64,000 nt of DNA, from assembly GCA_946894095.1 (NCBI GenBank), contig OX335647.2, positions 15,146,001 through 15,210,000 on the forward strand, in the 5' to 3' direction. Each line of letters starts with the position of its first letter. The stretch's first letter is position 1. Under the pieces are notes generated by a model. That model worked only from the letters and a program-made list of their open reading frames with translations, was not told the DNA's origin and did no database searches. The stretch comes from Incurvaria masculella (lineage: Eukaryota > Arthropoda > Insecta > Lepidoptera > Incurvariidae). The position numbers and the translations under genes are program-made. Below are positions 1 to 11,770 of the stretch, piece by piece.

Positions 1-180
1 TGGTATGATTATGATATGCGGGATTAATTCCCCGCCTAGCTCTTAGTTTTTCCAACGAATCCGAACCACGCGACCCTCAACTATCGGACGGTCACCCATC
101 CTAAATCCGAACGCGCCCTGTGTGGCTTATCTGCCACGATAGGACACATATATAGAGGCCGCCACCAGACTATCGAGGCT
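1..180 (-). repeat. Possible dispersed repeat with a 5S-rRNA-like dozen bases
   Basis: The minus strand contains GGATGGGTGACCG, a string shared with the 3' part of 5S rRNA, inside GC-rich sequence unlike its flank. The similarity is only about 12 bases. Confidence 0.2.
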
Positions 181-840
181 GACAAAATTAATATTATGTA
201 CATATTATTGATACAGATTTTACCATAGCTAAATTTTAACTTTCAAAGTGGTGTGTCCAAGATGCACTTGACGTATTGTATGAACCAATATTTTTGTAAA
301 CAGCATTATTTATTGTACCTCTATAGATACGTTTTTCAATACACAAATAAGTCACGGCTGATCACATTACACATATTTTAGGTTGAAATTGTTTTGCTTT
401 ATTAATACTTGTGCTGCCATCTGTATTGCAATTATTACTCATGTGATAAATCATGCATGTGCTCATACGTACTTGGATGTGATCATGCTCGCACACAAAC
501 CTAATGTTCAAAGGCAAAACAACTGTAATTTTATTTTCAAATTTGCAGTACAGATAGTTAAAATAATCGTTTGTTTTTAAAGAAAGAATTTTTTTTTATT
601 AGGTTATCGTTTCATTATAATATCGGTAGATGGCTCTGTAATAGTACACTGCCTAGAAAGCGAAGGTATGTGATTTTTCAAGAAAATTGGAGCTCACAAA
701 TTTGCTTGACATTAGCATTACAAAAAAAGTGTCAAAACTTCACCAAAATGCGAAATATAACTATGACAGAAGAACACCAATACAGACATGACAGGCTGCA
801 AGCTATGATGGCGCCATCTGTAAAAAGTTAAGGCAGGCCT
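181..840. other. AT-rich sequence, nothing assigned
   Basis: Only short chance frames. Includes an AGATGGCGCCATCT-like palindrome near 807-822. Confidence 0.4.
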
Positions 841-1194
841 TCACCATTTACTGAGGCCATCCGCTGATAATACGATGATGCAGATAAACGGCAATAGAGG
901 GCGGTGCCCACAACTGACTTTTAATGGTTGGAATCGGTTCACAGATGGCGCCAATATATCTTTAATTGATGGCATCTCATATCGAAGGCGCATTAATTTT
1001 TTTTTCATATGTGGAGATAGTAATGAGGGTTTGCAATAAACAAAGGCAACGTGGTGGGTGACGCCGTAGTGTTCAGGATCTATGGCCGAAAGATACATTA
1101 AATCTTGTCTTATGTGATTTCTGTCGAAAACATTCAGCAAATAATATGCTGGCAATGGCTTGTCAATCTTCGATGAAAAAGATTCCTTTTTCAT
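841..1194 (-). CDS. Unrecognised open frame, possible relic
   Basis: This 117-residue minus-strand frame starts at an ATG directly after TTAG. Its first two thirds look protein-like (PLPAYYLLNVFDRNHIRQDL, EHYGVTHHVAFVYCK), without low-complexity sequence. I do not recognise a family. The last third overlaps sequence containing AGATGGCGCC motifs that recur nearby (810-822 and 940-955), so at least part may be repeat. It could be a decayed transposon frame, an exon, or chance; chance is quite possible at this length in 64 kb. Confidence 0.2.
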   Translation of the reverse strand: MKKESFSSKIDKPLPAYYLLNVFDRNHIRQDLMYLSAIDPEHYGVTHHVAFVYCKPSLLSPHMKKKLMRLRYEMPSIKDILAPSVNRFQPLKVSCGHRPLLPFICIIVLSADGLSKW

Positions 1195-1452
1195 CTAAGT
1201 TGCCAATTCGCTTCTTGATTATTGGGTTCTTTTAAATTAATTTCATAATCATTTATTTTATTTTTACCACAAAATTTTAATTATGCGAACATTTTCGACG
1301 TCCCATATGTGACAGGTGACCATAGACCAACATAATAAAAAATCAATAATAATACCTAATTTCAAATTAATTAAATAACCTGCCTCAGATAAAATCATGA
1401 TCAATACTTGAGAATTAATCCAGTGATGTTTTTCCTATGCGTGCGGTAGTAG

Positions 1453-1632
1453 GGTTAATTCCGCCCGGGTTGGTACCATCACACTGAATGAACGATGATC
1501 GAAGCAGAAAAGGAATTTATGTTTTATCCATGTAGCCATGCAATATAATTATCGCAGCTCCAGTCATGAAACCAAGTCACTTTTCTGTGGTGTGTTTGGC
1601 TAATATCATGTCCAGCTACATAAAAAATGTCA
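1453..1632 (+). mobile_element. SINE-like family, 5'-truncated copy
   Basis: Matches the family block GCCCGGGTTGGTACCATC..GAACGATG..CGAAGC and ends 'aatatcatgtccagctacataaaaaa', the A-rich tail. Confidence 0.8.
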
Positions 1633-1710
1633 TTCGTCTGACGGCGCCATTATCTGAAATGAATTATATCTGTGTAATCTTGTGAATATTGCACTGATGT
1701 AAATCTAGAC

Positions 1711-2119
1711 CAGTCTTTCTCAAAGTGGATGATAACGCCCCCTTGTGGGCACTATAGGCCTACAGGGGGCGGTAAAGGGCTCAGAATAAAATTAGGGGGA
1801 GGTTTACGGGGGCGATGGCTGATTTATGTTTTGAAAACCTACATACCACACTACATTGATTATTTTACTAATGTTATTTATAAGGTTTCGTTTTATTGCT
1901 CTCATTAGAACAGTATCATTTTGATATCAGAAAGAAGATATAATAGTAAACTCATATTGCATGCTATAAATAAACAATAAATACAGTTATTAAATCAATG
2001 ATTGTGATTGTGATTTTTAAGATATTTAAAGCTAAAAATGTTTGGGAGCGCTGGGAAATAATTGATTCTCAAAGTGGGCGATAGACTTATCGTTTTAGAA
2101 ATAAGTTTGAGAACCTCTG
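1711..2119. mobile_element. hAT-like MITE with 8-bp target duplication
   Basis: The left end is CAGTCTTTCTCAAAGTGG. The right end, read inward on the other strand, is CAGAGGTTCTCAAACTTATT, giving hAT-style CAG...TTCTCAAA ends. The flanks ATCTAGAC (1703-1710) and ATTTAGAC (2120-2127) match at seven of eight bases, as expected for a hAT target duplication. It has no coding sequence. Confidence 0.8.
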
Positions 2120-2271
2120 ATTTAGACCATTGAAAAAAATTCGGAAAGGTACCTTATTTTACCATTTTATTATTTAATTTAATTAAATTTATTTATTTAA
2201 AATATTATGTTCAATAATGCTCCATGAAATAGTCCCGTGCAAGGGTTTCGCAAATGCAAATTTGTGAAATT

Positions 2272-2645
2272 CCATTTTTCATGTAACAGGTCATGATATC
2301 GGCCCAACACACTGCGTTCCCGAACGAATTAGGGGCTATGCTAGGACTATGAGGATGGAAACACGGGAAATTTGTAATTTCCGCTACGACCATTTTCATC
2401 TAATGCGATGGTACCAATCCGGGCGGACTTAACCCTACCGCCTTTTAGGGGAACGACCTATAGTTTTACATGTACATATTCCGAACCATGGAACAGCTCG
2501 CTTTCATGATGAAATGCACTTATCCATCTCAGAAATAGAAAGAAAGTGGTGCATGAACGGGAGGGGGTGATTGAATGAAATGGTACCTATGACCTCTGGC
2601 ATGCAAAGCAAGTCACCGCGCCCCTCAGGTACGAGCCGCTAAATT
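2272..2645 (-). mobile_element. SINE-like family, near full-length copy
   Basis: Read on the minus strand it has a variable head, then TTCATGCACCACTTTCTTTC, AGTGCATTT, TCCATGGTTCGGAA, GTAGGGTTAAGTCCGCCCGG and the distal 'gggaacgcagtgtgttgggc' block, ending in cATGaaaaat. Confidence 0.8.
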
Positions 2646-2767
2646 TTGTTGGTCGATGCGTATAGGTGAAATATTTTTTTTTCTAACTTTCCCGATAGTG
2701 GCTCTATCTAAATTCCGTAGAAGAACTATCTGCGTATCGAAACATCCTAATGAACTCCCATTTATCA

Positions 2768-2916
2768 GCGGGTCTACTCGGGAAGCGAGCACGAGAAGTT
2801 TTCGCGTGAGAAGCTGTAAAACTATATGTAGAAAATATATGCCTACTTTTTTCTACATAGAGTTTGACAGCTTCTCACGCGAGAAATTGTCGTGTTCGCT
2901 TCCCGAGTAGACCCGC
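2768..2916. mobile_element. 149-bp foldback (palindromic MITE)
   Basis: The arms begin GCGGGTCTACTCGGGAAGCG and end with its exact complement at 2897-2916. Complementarity continues through the 'cgcgtgagaagctgt' segment and the 'ctatatgtagaaaa' segment, so the arms are about 65 bases with few mismatches and a small AT-rich loop. Confidence 0.9.
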
Positions 2917-2919
2917 AAT

Positions 2920-3635
2920 GAATGACCGGTAAAAGTGATTTACACCAATTATTTAAAATATCAAATAATAATATGAGTCCGTATTTCGCATGTCCATCTT
3001 CAGAGGCTAGGTTTTTTCACGCAGCGTTTTTTCCTCCATGTTCAATTGCCACACGCCTGGCGTGCGAGTGGGTCACCTGCCTTCGGCCGAGGTCCGGAGC
3101 CGCCGGTGCCGGCTGGCACGTGCGGTTAACGTTAACGTTAAATTAACGAAGTGACGTAACGATACGGCCTAACTGGAACGTTTCACAACTGAGGAGTCAT
3201 GACGCTGCGACCGATACATGAAGATATAAAGAGCTTGGGGATAACTTTCTGCCGATCTCATTATCGGTACAAATTATACGGGTTCAGTATATAAATTGCA
3301 GACATATTAGGGGCGATGTGAGGATGATCCTAGGTTACTGCGCGTTCCGATTTGAACTGTAAACGATTACACTGCTAAAAAACGTATACAAGCGTCCCGA
3401 ATCAGATTGCACGCTCAAAGCAGTAAGCATTACAAACGATTCGGACCGTTTGTGTGCACGCTTACGGAAACAAAACAACAAACACGGAACAAATGAAGTT
3501 TATTGTAGTAGTTCAACTCAAATTTGAATTTAAAAAATTGCTCTAGATTGAACTTGAATTTTGAACTCAGGTTCATTCAGCGGTTTGTGAAAAACACGGT
3601 GGAAAGACGATAGACTACTCTTTAGAAACGTCAAA
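2920..3635. other. Unassigned sequence
   Basis: A modestly GC-rich bit at 3050-3125 ends in a GTTAACGTTAACGTTAA run. No gene or repeat family identified. Confidence 0.4.
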
Positions 3636-3639
3636 AAGT

Positions 3640-4460
3640 GACATTGACAGTTGCACACACAGTGCCCTACCTCCAAAGCGTTCGTCTGGGTCTTCTGCAC
3701 GATTTGTGTGCAGGTGTGGGCCTGAGGGTATACTCTATTACCCGGACTGCTTCTCGGCATGCTCTGCAGTGCCGGTCCTTGGTCAGCCGCTTTAAGCTAG
3801 CGGCGGGCTGGGCATCATTTCCTCGAGCCATCGGGCAGGCGCTGCATTCAACCTCGTCATTCTTGGCCGAACGACGGGGAGTGCAGCTGCAGGTCTCGGG
3901 GCAGCGGGCGGCCTTCGGGAGGCCGTGCGTGCAGGAGAGCAAGATTAGTGAGGTGTGGATGTGGTGAAGCATCGGCGCGCGAGCCCGAATGAATTCCTCC
4001 ACCGTTGGCATCTTCACGTCGTTAGCGATTACGCTATTTCTGACGTAGCACCCGGCCACCACTATCATGCGGAGGGTGACGTTTTGCTGGACCTGGATTA
4101 TTTTCCTCTGAGTGGCTGAGCTTAGCACATACCATGCTGGGGCTGCATAGGTGAGTCGCGAGCGGACGTACGTTTTGTAGATTATCAGCTTCGCTCGCAA
4201 CGGCAGTCTTGATGAGATGACCGGTCTCAGGAGAGCACGTGCCGCCTTGGCTTGTCGGATTACATGATCCACCATAGGCGTCATGACTGGTCATGACTGG
4301 TACAGCCGAGGTAGCGTACTGAGGATTGCCACTCTACGTCCTGACCTTGCGATGTGGGTATGTTAAAAGAGTTAGCACAGTGTACGGCATTGCGTGACGC
4401 AAGGATGACGTTATACCGTTCACGGGACGCCATTTTGAGGGCTGTAAGCGCGCATAGGAC
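3640..4460 (-). pseudogene. Decayed Jockey-type LINE, end of reverse transcriptase and C-terminus
   Basis: Two minus-strand frames together read like the end of a Jockey-group pol. The upstream frame contains GQDVEWQSSVRYLGCT, the 'W..VKYLGV' block just after the RT core. The next frame, from 4284, contains RLPLRAKLIIYKTYVRSRL, TYAAPAWY and MPTVEEFIRARAP, all typical of the region after the RT. A frameshift near 4285-4295, around a short duplicated tcatgactgg, separates the two. The endonuclease and catalytic YADD part are missing, so this is a 5'-truncated dead copy. A closely related piece lies at 58415-58545. Subfamily is not determined. Confidence 0.8.
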
Positions 4461-4889
4461 CAGTTTTGTCCGTACTTTTGGTAACGATGGTTCAATTCGG
4501 ACCACGACCTTAAACGACGGAGCCAAGTAGCTAGAATAGTAGAGTAATAGTAGAGCCACTAGATAGAAACATTTTGCCACTAACATAGGTAGATCAAAAC
4601 ATTATAGCATTAAAAATTTGTTTCATTTTTCAATTAGCTATATTTAAATTTTTTTTTTTTTTAAATGTGTGAAAATAATCTGATCAAGTGTGATAGTATT
4701 CAAAATAATTCCTTGATTTTTTTGATATCAAAAAAAATAATGAATGATTAAGGTTAACTAATCCGCTCACTAACTTATCCTTTCCGGGCACCAACACTTG
4801 TAACAAAAGATACAAGGACAAATTAATTCGTCGTTTTATGCGAAATTAAATGGTGTTTTCCGGCAAGGCAGTCATATAATTTAGAATTT

Positions 4890-5050
4890 CCAAGTGAGAA
4901 TGTTCTCTCGAGACACATTTGTTCGTCATGGGTCGCGTCGCGAGACGTCTGCGTTACGCAACGGCTTTCCTCTCTCGGGTGAACCCCTGCGGCCGGATCA
5001 GCTGGTGCCACCGCCGCGGCGCGCCGCGTCACACCTCGACCCAAACCAAC
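4890..5050. other. GC-rich patch, no gene seen
   Basis: CGCGCCGCG-type sequence between AT-rich flanks; the small frames on both strands are not recognisable. Confidence 0.25.
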
Positions 5051-5177
5051 ATTCAGAGCTCATTATGCGATCGCTTCTAGGAAGTGCTTCGGAGAATGCA
5101 ACTTATTGCAACGTTTGGACGGCACTTGTCCGGTGGGCTTTGGAAAATCTGAATGAATTTCTCTTCTTTTCGTAGTC

Positions 5178-5522
5178 TAAGGCTGTTCCGACCCATATAT
5201 AGTTGTTTGCACACATAATGCAAAAAGTATTGCACTTTAAGCCACGAATTAATAATAAAAGTTTAATATAGTCATATTACTTCCAGCGAAAACAATTTCC
5301 CAATTTCAGGATTATTGGTTTTGTTACAATTTATTTAAATACGATTTTTATTTAACAACACATATCTAACGGTGTAAAACTTCTAATCGGCTGAAATTGT
5401 GAATATGTTTTCGCTGCAACTACTATGGCTATGTTTAATATTTTTGACGAATTCGTGCCTTAAAGTGCAATACTTTTTGCGTTCTGTGTAAAAAAAACAT
5501 TGTATGGGTCGGAACATCCTTA
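5178..5522. mobile_element. Foldback MITE with about 75-bp terminal inverted repeats
   Basis: The left end is TAAGGCTGTTCCGACCCATA, and the right end reads inward as TTAAGGATGTTCCGACCCAT. Inside, both arms carry GCAAAAAGTATTGCACTTTAA followed by a cacgaatt segment. The right terminus contains TTAA and the left CTAA, so a TTAA target is possible. Confidence 0.85.
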
Positions 5523-5606
5523 ACACCGGACTGATGATTTTGGTTCTTTTTCGGAGCGTCAGCAATAATTTAAATTTAACAAATAAAACTTAAGATTTGA
5601 ACATGA

Positions 5607-5905
5607 AAACCGGCCAAGTGCGAGTCGGACTCGCACACGGAGGGTTCCGTACCATCGTACAAGATTTAACCCAAAAATCAGGTTTTTTGTATCGGGGCCC
5701 CCTTTAATTTTATTATTTTAAAATTTTACATATTTGTTGTTATAACGGCAAAATAAATACATACTCTGTGAAAATTTCAGCTGTTTAACTATTACGGTTC
5801 TTGATATACAGCCCTGTGTGTGACAGACGCACGGATGTACGGACGGATGGACAGACGGACAGCGGAGGCTTGGTAATAGGGTTCCGTTGGCAGCCCTTGG
5901 CTCCC
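5607..5905 (+). mobile_element. GTGCGAGTC-palindrome repeat, copy 1
   Basis: Starts AACCGGCCAAGTGCGAGTCG with the palindrome GTGCGAGTCGGACTCGCAC, then GGGTTCCGTACCATCG, and ends near GGGTTCCGTTGGCA. It carries degenerate GGAC units at about 5831-5863. A well-known dispersed lepidopteran repeat; its class is unclear. Confidence 0.85.
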
Positions 5906-6382
5906 TTGATTTATTTTATGTGCAAGAGTTCAGAAAAATATTTCTTAATTTGACTGAGCAAACAAGCACGAGCCATTGTATGGTATTCGATCACCTCATT
6001 AAAATTTAACAACATTCAAATTTACTTAGTTAGGAATAATCTATGTAAATTTCAAGTTACGTATAGCAGAGATGTAATGTTAGCTAATGGGCAATAATAT
6101 CACAAATTGTCAGTGTACTCATTGTATTTCGACTAAAAATTGCTTTCAAATTAAATATAATAATATTTTTAACACGACTTTTAGTGCATAGTGCAATCCG
6201 AGACGATTTAAAATGCATCGTGAAGCAAAGGCATAAAAAACTTCATAAAAAAAATGTTACCATGCAAGCTAAAATTATCAATTAAAATTAATCTATGCAG
6301 TTTTCGGTTCTATGATCGAAATTAGACCATTTGGTTTTCATATATATTTTTAATTGATAATTGGAATGTGATATTTATGTAT

Positions 6383-6544
6383 GTATAATCGACCATGAAG
6401 CAAGGGCACATTGATTGAAGAAAGAGCCCAGTAAAAATAACTACTTCACGAATATACTGCAAGGCTGGACTCGAACCAGCAAAACATCCCATTCGCGCCA
6501 TTTACTGAGCTATTAATGTACCCTTGCTTCACGGTCGATTATAC
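6383..6544. mobile_element. Foldback element with a tRNA-like core
   Basis: Its 30-bp ends are complementary at 28 of 30 positions (GTATAATCGACCATGAAGCA... at the left, its complement at the right). The right half contains a tRNA-like sequence on the minus strand. Confidence 0.85.
6457..6528 (-). tRNA. Degenerate tRNA-like sequence (tRNA-derived, not a functional tRNA)
   Basis: On the minus strand there is an A-box-like TAGCTCAGTAAATGG (6512-6498) and a perfect T arm, GCTGG TTCGAGT CCAGC (6480-6464). The acceptor stem does not pair (ACATTAA against CTTGCAG) and the stretch between the D and T arms is too short for a normal anticodon arm. It is therefore a tRNA-derived relic, not a gene. Confidence 0.5.
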
Positions 6545-7379
6545 TTATCACACTTATCACTTTCCTTGGAATAAGCGACGTACCTGCTTAGTACGAAAAA
6601 GTATATTTACTTAAAAATAATTTAGCTGAATGAAAAAGGATGCTACCTTTAAGGTTACACCTATAAACTTAGAAACTCTTGGTTGCACCTTTGGTGCAGA
6701 GTGCACCGCCGATGCTGAAAAAATTATCACCCATTAAACGCGTCACTTTTTTGTTAAAAATACTGAAGGATCCTTAAGTTTAGAAACAAAAATGGCGTGT
6801 TTAATCGGTGATCTATTTTTAAGCAACGGTTTTTTTATTTACATAAATACAAGCAAAATGTCTAATATATTTATTTCGTTGGTAAAAAGTATGTAAGTTG
6901 GCTGTTATTATAATATGTTGTTATTAAATAAATCATATAATTTAAACGCAAAATTTATTTATTTGGAGCACATTAAATCCGTCCATTGAGTAAACGTTAT
7001 GTGTACTTTTGTGACTTTTTAAAAATATGATTGTCGGGCCATTGAGGCAAACGAATAAAGAGAGAAATTCGTTCACGACTGGGAAAAGTGAATTGATCGC
7101 GGGAATCCCACGGCATCGACTGGAGTGAGCAAACGCCTACCTTCACTTCTCTTCTATTTAGAACAAACTTAATATTTGATACAAATAAAAAGACACAAAT
7201 ATATTTAATACATATGCATACATATAATATGTTTTAACTTAAATTCTAAAATATAAGCTTGATTTATCTATCTGTTTAGTAGAATTTATAGTTCTGATGA
7301 CAATACAACATTTTATTTCCATGTAGCATATTTCAAGTAGGAAATAAGATCATTACCAATTTTCCGAGAAATCCGTAAG

Positions 7380-7600
7380 AATTGAACGGACGACCGTGCG
7401 ACAGCTGTGCCGGGCCGCGGCCGCTTCTGAGGCCGCGCAAACGGTGTCAGGCCGCAGGAAACTGGTTGGAAAGCGGTCCAGCCGCGGTGCCACCTCCGGC
7501 GGTGACGCCCGCCTGCTGCGGTGCAGACTCGCAGTGTGGCGGGTCAGGACCGGCCAGGCAAATAAACCATATGGCGCCTCGATGCATTCGGCTCCAAAGC
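7380..7600. other. GC-rich patch, no gene seen
   Basis: High GC with all three plus frames nearly open, so open frames here carry little weight. No motif recognised. Confidence 0.25.
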
Positions 7601-7639
7601 TTTACAGTTTTGGAGGTATTCACTGTCACAATGGGTTAA

Positions 7640-9230
7640 GATTATTATACTAGCCAATGCGAATGGTTTGATTCCTGATCTTTATGGAATGAAAACATGA
7701 AAAAAAAATGTATAATTCCAGCTAACGTTCTACCAAAACAGACTTACAGAAATTGATGTTTTATGCATGGAAGTCAGGTCTCAAATATATTATGTGTCCA
7801 ATATATAATATATTAGTGCGGCTTATATTGATATTAAATAATATTTAAATAATATTAACATTATCTACCCATTCAGTAAAGAACATGTTTAACTTTTTTC
7901 CAATTTCTTTAACGAAACAATAACCCGTTATGCGGGTTGGTCACATTTAGAAAGAATTATTCCGAGCTGCTCTAACTAATTGGACTACCAAAAAGTTTAA
8001 AAAAAAGAAATGAAATGGTACAGTCGTTTCGTCTGAAATCTATACACCGGAAATAGAGACAAATTTGAGATCTCTTTCTGACATGCTGACGTCAACCATA
8101 GAGTAAAAGGGACTTAGAAATTCCTTCTCTTTCCAGTGCATACATTTGATAAGTAACGACTGTACCTGCAGATTAGTCGCAAGAATGCCCGTCCGATGTA
8201 GGCTACGACATCCCTTCAATATGGTTAGAAGTGTTTCGGTGTTATTAACATATTTCCCATATTCTTCCATTGAATTGTGACGTGAAACATTTTCTTGGCT
8301 ATCTTACAATATAATAATATACATTCGATTCTTGCATCAAATAGCTTTGAGAGTCCATTTGGAGAAGAAAAAAATAGCCAGCAGAGTAAATTTGTACGAT
8401 GTAAAATGATGCTAAAAATGTTTAACGGCGACAATTGTTAAATTTAAAAGAAAATAAAATAAGATTAGTGAATATATTATATTTTTTCGCATGGTCCATC
8501 TAGACGGATATCGTTGAATTATGGTTTAGGTAATTATGGTATTGTTTAGGTCTAACAGAGAATGCAGTGAATATTCCATGCAGCGACATGTTTTTTCCCA
8601 CTATTCTCGATTCTAGAAATGTCTCATTAATTATATTTTTTCAATATTGTCACAGCAATGATGTCAGTGTCTAGCAATGAATAATAAATGAAACCATAAA
8701 TGTATGCTTTAGACCAAAGTTTCCCAAAGTTCTTCAAGTGAGAGCCATAGCGCCACCTTACCATGATCCGATGACGCCTCAAAAATCTCTGTTTTTGCTT
8801 CACAATTTAATTTTTGCTTTTAATTTGTATTTGGTCTGCGGCCTTTTTTTTAAGATGTCTAGACTGACGATGCAGTAAAAAGTGAACGGTATTTGCAAGG
8901 AGTATATCAATGTGTGCAAACATTTTTTTTTTATCTTTATTTGGATGTTTGTACTGATGTCTACTCAACCGTAAAAGACATTTTTTTTAATAAATTGTAA
9001 AACCATTAAGAGGGATAATTCATACCTATATGGAAATAAAATGACATTATGAGATCAGGGAGGGTCTACGATGGTCGTTGGTTCTACGACGGTCAGGTTC
9101 TGCATATATGAACAAACTAGCTTTTATTCACTTAAGAAATCATAAACCAAAAAGGGACAGATCAGTGTCGAACTGACGCATTACCTGAACTTCGAACGCC
9201 ATATCGTGATCAAAGCCAAGCTCACTTAAA
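7640..9230. other. Mostly AT-rich, unassigned
   Basis: Contains AAGTTTCCCAAAGTTCTTCA near 8717, reminiscent of a hAT end, without a partner. 9150-9235 has a weak tRNA-like string on the minus strand (CAGTTCGACACTG). Confidence 0.35.
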
Positions 9231-9234
9231 AAAG

Positions 9235-9640
9235 CTGGGTGTCCTCAACAGGGAACGTCAGTATTTCCCGCCTCACCAAAAACTGCTCCTCTGCAATGCG
9301 CAGACAAGGTCTTGCGTGGAGTATTGTTCGCAACTATGGCATGGTTCAGTACGTGCTTAGCTTTTTGGGATCGATAAAGCGTCTCGTTTACACTCTATCC
9401 CAGAATGCAGACACCTCATACTTCAAAGGGTTGCAAGGTTTCTCTCTCTGTGTTTTATTGTCCTAGATTATGTTGTTCGGAGCTGCATAGAGCCGTCCCC
9501 TTTCTGCCATCCTTCAACGTGGAACAGACAAAGAAAACAGCCTTTCACTGTCGACAGTCCGAAAATAAGAACAATTCTCTACATCCTTTATCTTTAGGGT
9601 TGCTAAATTGTGAAATGCCAGACCATTTGTTTCGACTGAT
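9235..9640 (+). pseudogene. Decayed Jockey/CR1-type LINE C-terminus
   Basis: The frame from 9235 reads LGVLNRERQYFPPHQKLLLC and then VEYCSQLWHGSV before a stop, matching the 'LGVLxRxRxYFTPxQxLxLY..Q.RP.MEYCSHLW' block after the reverse transcriptase in Jockey-group LINEs. In a shifted frame further on, YILYL and then CQTICFD or PDHLFRLIS correspond to the 'LWNxLPxxLFP' block near the protein end. Several stops and shifts are present. The catalytic domains are absent, so this is a 5'-truncated, old copy. It is not closely related in sequence to the pseudogene at 3640-4460. Confidence 0.75.
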
Positions 9641-10329
9641 TTCATCGGTTTTATTGAAATAAGACCGTTGTCAAATGATTAATGAAATCTACAAATATAC
9701 AACTGAAATCTACAAAAATACAATTTTTCGAAATTAGCATCCGTTTTACTCTTCGTTGTTAGCAAAGTAGTTCTCTTTCTTTCTTTAATTACTGTGTCCT
9801 TGCTACAAGGCCAATTCTACATACACATCACATTGGTAGAAAAAATGCCACGTACTTGGTTACTTAGTAGGAAAAAGCATATTTTATTTTTACAATTTTT
9901 CTGAGAATGTCCTGTGACCTCAGCGAATGAATGTTTTATGAGGACAAAAGACGACGTCACGTCGAAGTCGCAAGATTTATTTGACCGGACGTTTGTCACA
10001 GCAAACTTCGACGTCAATGACAATGATGGTTACGACAAAACAGTCATCATTTTCTGTAAGGTTTGGAGGATTTGCCCAATACCATTATAAATTTCCGTGA
10101 GGGATTTTGCTTCTTTGCATTATCTTCACAAATGGTTGTAATTCTTTGAAACATTAGTAATATTTGAAAAATCGAAGTGAGAACAAGAAAGCATACAATG
10201 ATCTATTCTTTAAATAATTAAACAGGGCAATTACAAATAGCTTGCCTTGACATGACTTTAAATGCATATTTATTTTACAGGTTATAGGTTTACATCACAG
10301 AGCTTCTAATTTTGTTTTCCCGCGGAGAA

Positions 10330-10690
10330 ACAAGACGTTAATCTGCGTTCTGTGGTTTGCATTCGAATGGATCTCGTGGGTCGTCGTTACCGGCATCATG
10401 AAGACTCCTCTCGTCATCATAACTGCCTTTCGGCCACCGAACCAGCGGCCCGGAAGTGTGCCAGCAGGCCACCCGACCACCTCCACCGCCTCCGCCTTGT
10501 CCCCCTCTCTCATAATTCGAGAGACAAACAAAACAAAACCAACGACATCGGATATTGCGATGCGAGCGGAACACGGGGCGTCTCGATGTTTTGTGGCAAT
10601 CTGTGCGATCGCTGCGAGCGGCGGAACGCCATTAGACGGCTATGTAGGTCCAGCTCCAAGCAGGAAGACAATGTTGATGATGTAATTTAA
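10330..10690. other. GC-rich island with overlapping open frames; possible exon
   Basis: GC content is clearly above the surroundings and both strands are open. The minus-strand frames read a glycine-rich stretch and then YDDERSLHDAGNDDPRDPFE; the plus-strand frame runs to 10690. A TTTATTTTACAG acceptor-like site lies upstream on the plus strand (ending 10280). None of the products is recognisable. Confidence 0.2.
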
Positions 10691-11169
10691 ATGTACGCAC
10701 ATACCACGCGGCGATGGTAATCATAAGCGTGTCTCTCACGCTGACGGCCAGTGGAATTTGCTGTGAGAAATGATGGCCCTAATGTTCAGATTTTTGTTGC
10801 GCATGCTTGCCGACTTGAGCTAGATGATTACAATGTCCGTAATATGAGTACAATTTTAAGGTTGATACTAGTATAGTAACCTTGCGAGATGACTATTTCT
10901 TAAATTATACTTTATGAATTAATCTTGGGTAGAAAATCTAAATACATTCGAAGTAATTTTGCAATTTTTTGCTTAACAAAATTAAAATTAGAACCTTGAG
11001 GATTTTTTGACTACCGCTGCTCTTTGGGTTGAATGTTTCACGAAAATGATATTAGGCAAGTATTCTTTCCCGGTACCCACAAAAATACATTCATTAACTT
11101 ACTTACTGCTGTTCGAAAAGCTTGTGAAGCAACTGTGAGCGCGGTAGGGTTCTAGATGGTTGACCGTTT

Positions 11170-11412
11170 TCAACCGTTGAGGCTGGCCGTGGTTCGGATG
11201 CCACGTAAAACTTTAGGTACCCTTCCTTACTTTACTCGGTGGCAGGGTTGATCTCGCCCGGGTTGGTACCATAGCGTTGAATGAACGATGGTCGAAGCGG
11301 AAATTGTCCACGTTTTCCATCCAGTTCAATGCGGCCGAGCAGAAAGGTCCTGGCCTGGCACCTAATTCCCATGTGGTGTGATTTATTAGCTATCCATGTC
11401 CAGTTATAAAAA
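11170..11412 (+). mobile_element. SINE-like family, truncated copy
   Basis: GTGGTTCGGATGCCACG, CGCCCGGGTTGGTACCATAG, CCATCCAGTTCAATG, and the tail TCCATGTCCAGTTATAAAAA. Confidence 0.85.
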
Positions 11413-11770
11413 AAATAGTTATCACAAGTCACCTCAAAACATCTTGTAAACTTTTCAGTATCACAGCCAATCTTTCTAGCATTTTCCGAAGGCAGAACAA
11501 CCTAGAATATAGAGAGCATAAGCAGTTTTATGTTTCCCGTAATTTGATAATAACATTTGACGCAACCGCCCGTCGCAGCAGCCAAGCGAATCGGGGTCAT
11601 TGAATACTCGTACAAGAACAAGATACATAATATTGCTCATGAGCGGAGCGAGCAGTCAGCGAAGGCGGTAGAGGGACGCGTGTTGTAGGGGGAGGTGCTC
11701 AGTTCGTTTTAGCTGAGCATGAGCGCATACGTTTGGGCGAACCTACCTAAGGTTGGTTTCTATAATGCTA

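Noticed and set aside
9155..9235. tRNA-like string with CAGTTCGACACTG on the minus strand
   Set aside because: Only a weak T-arm-like pairing is present, with no convincing D arm or acceptor stem.
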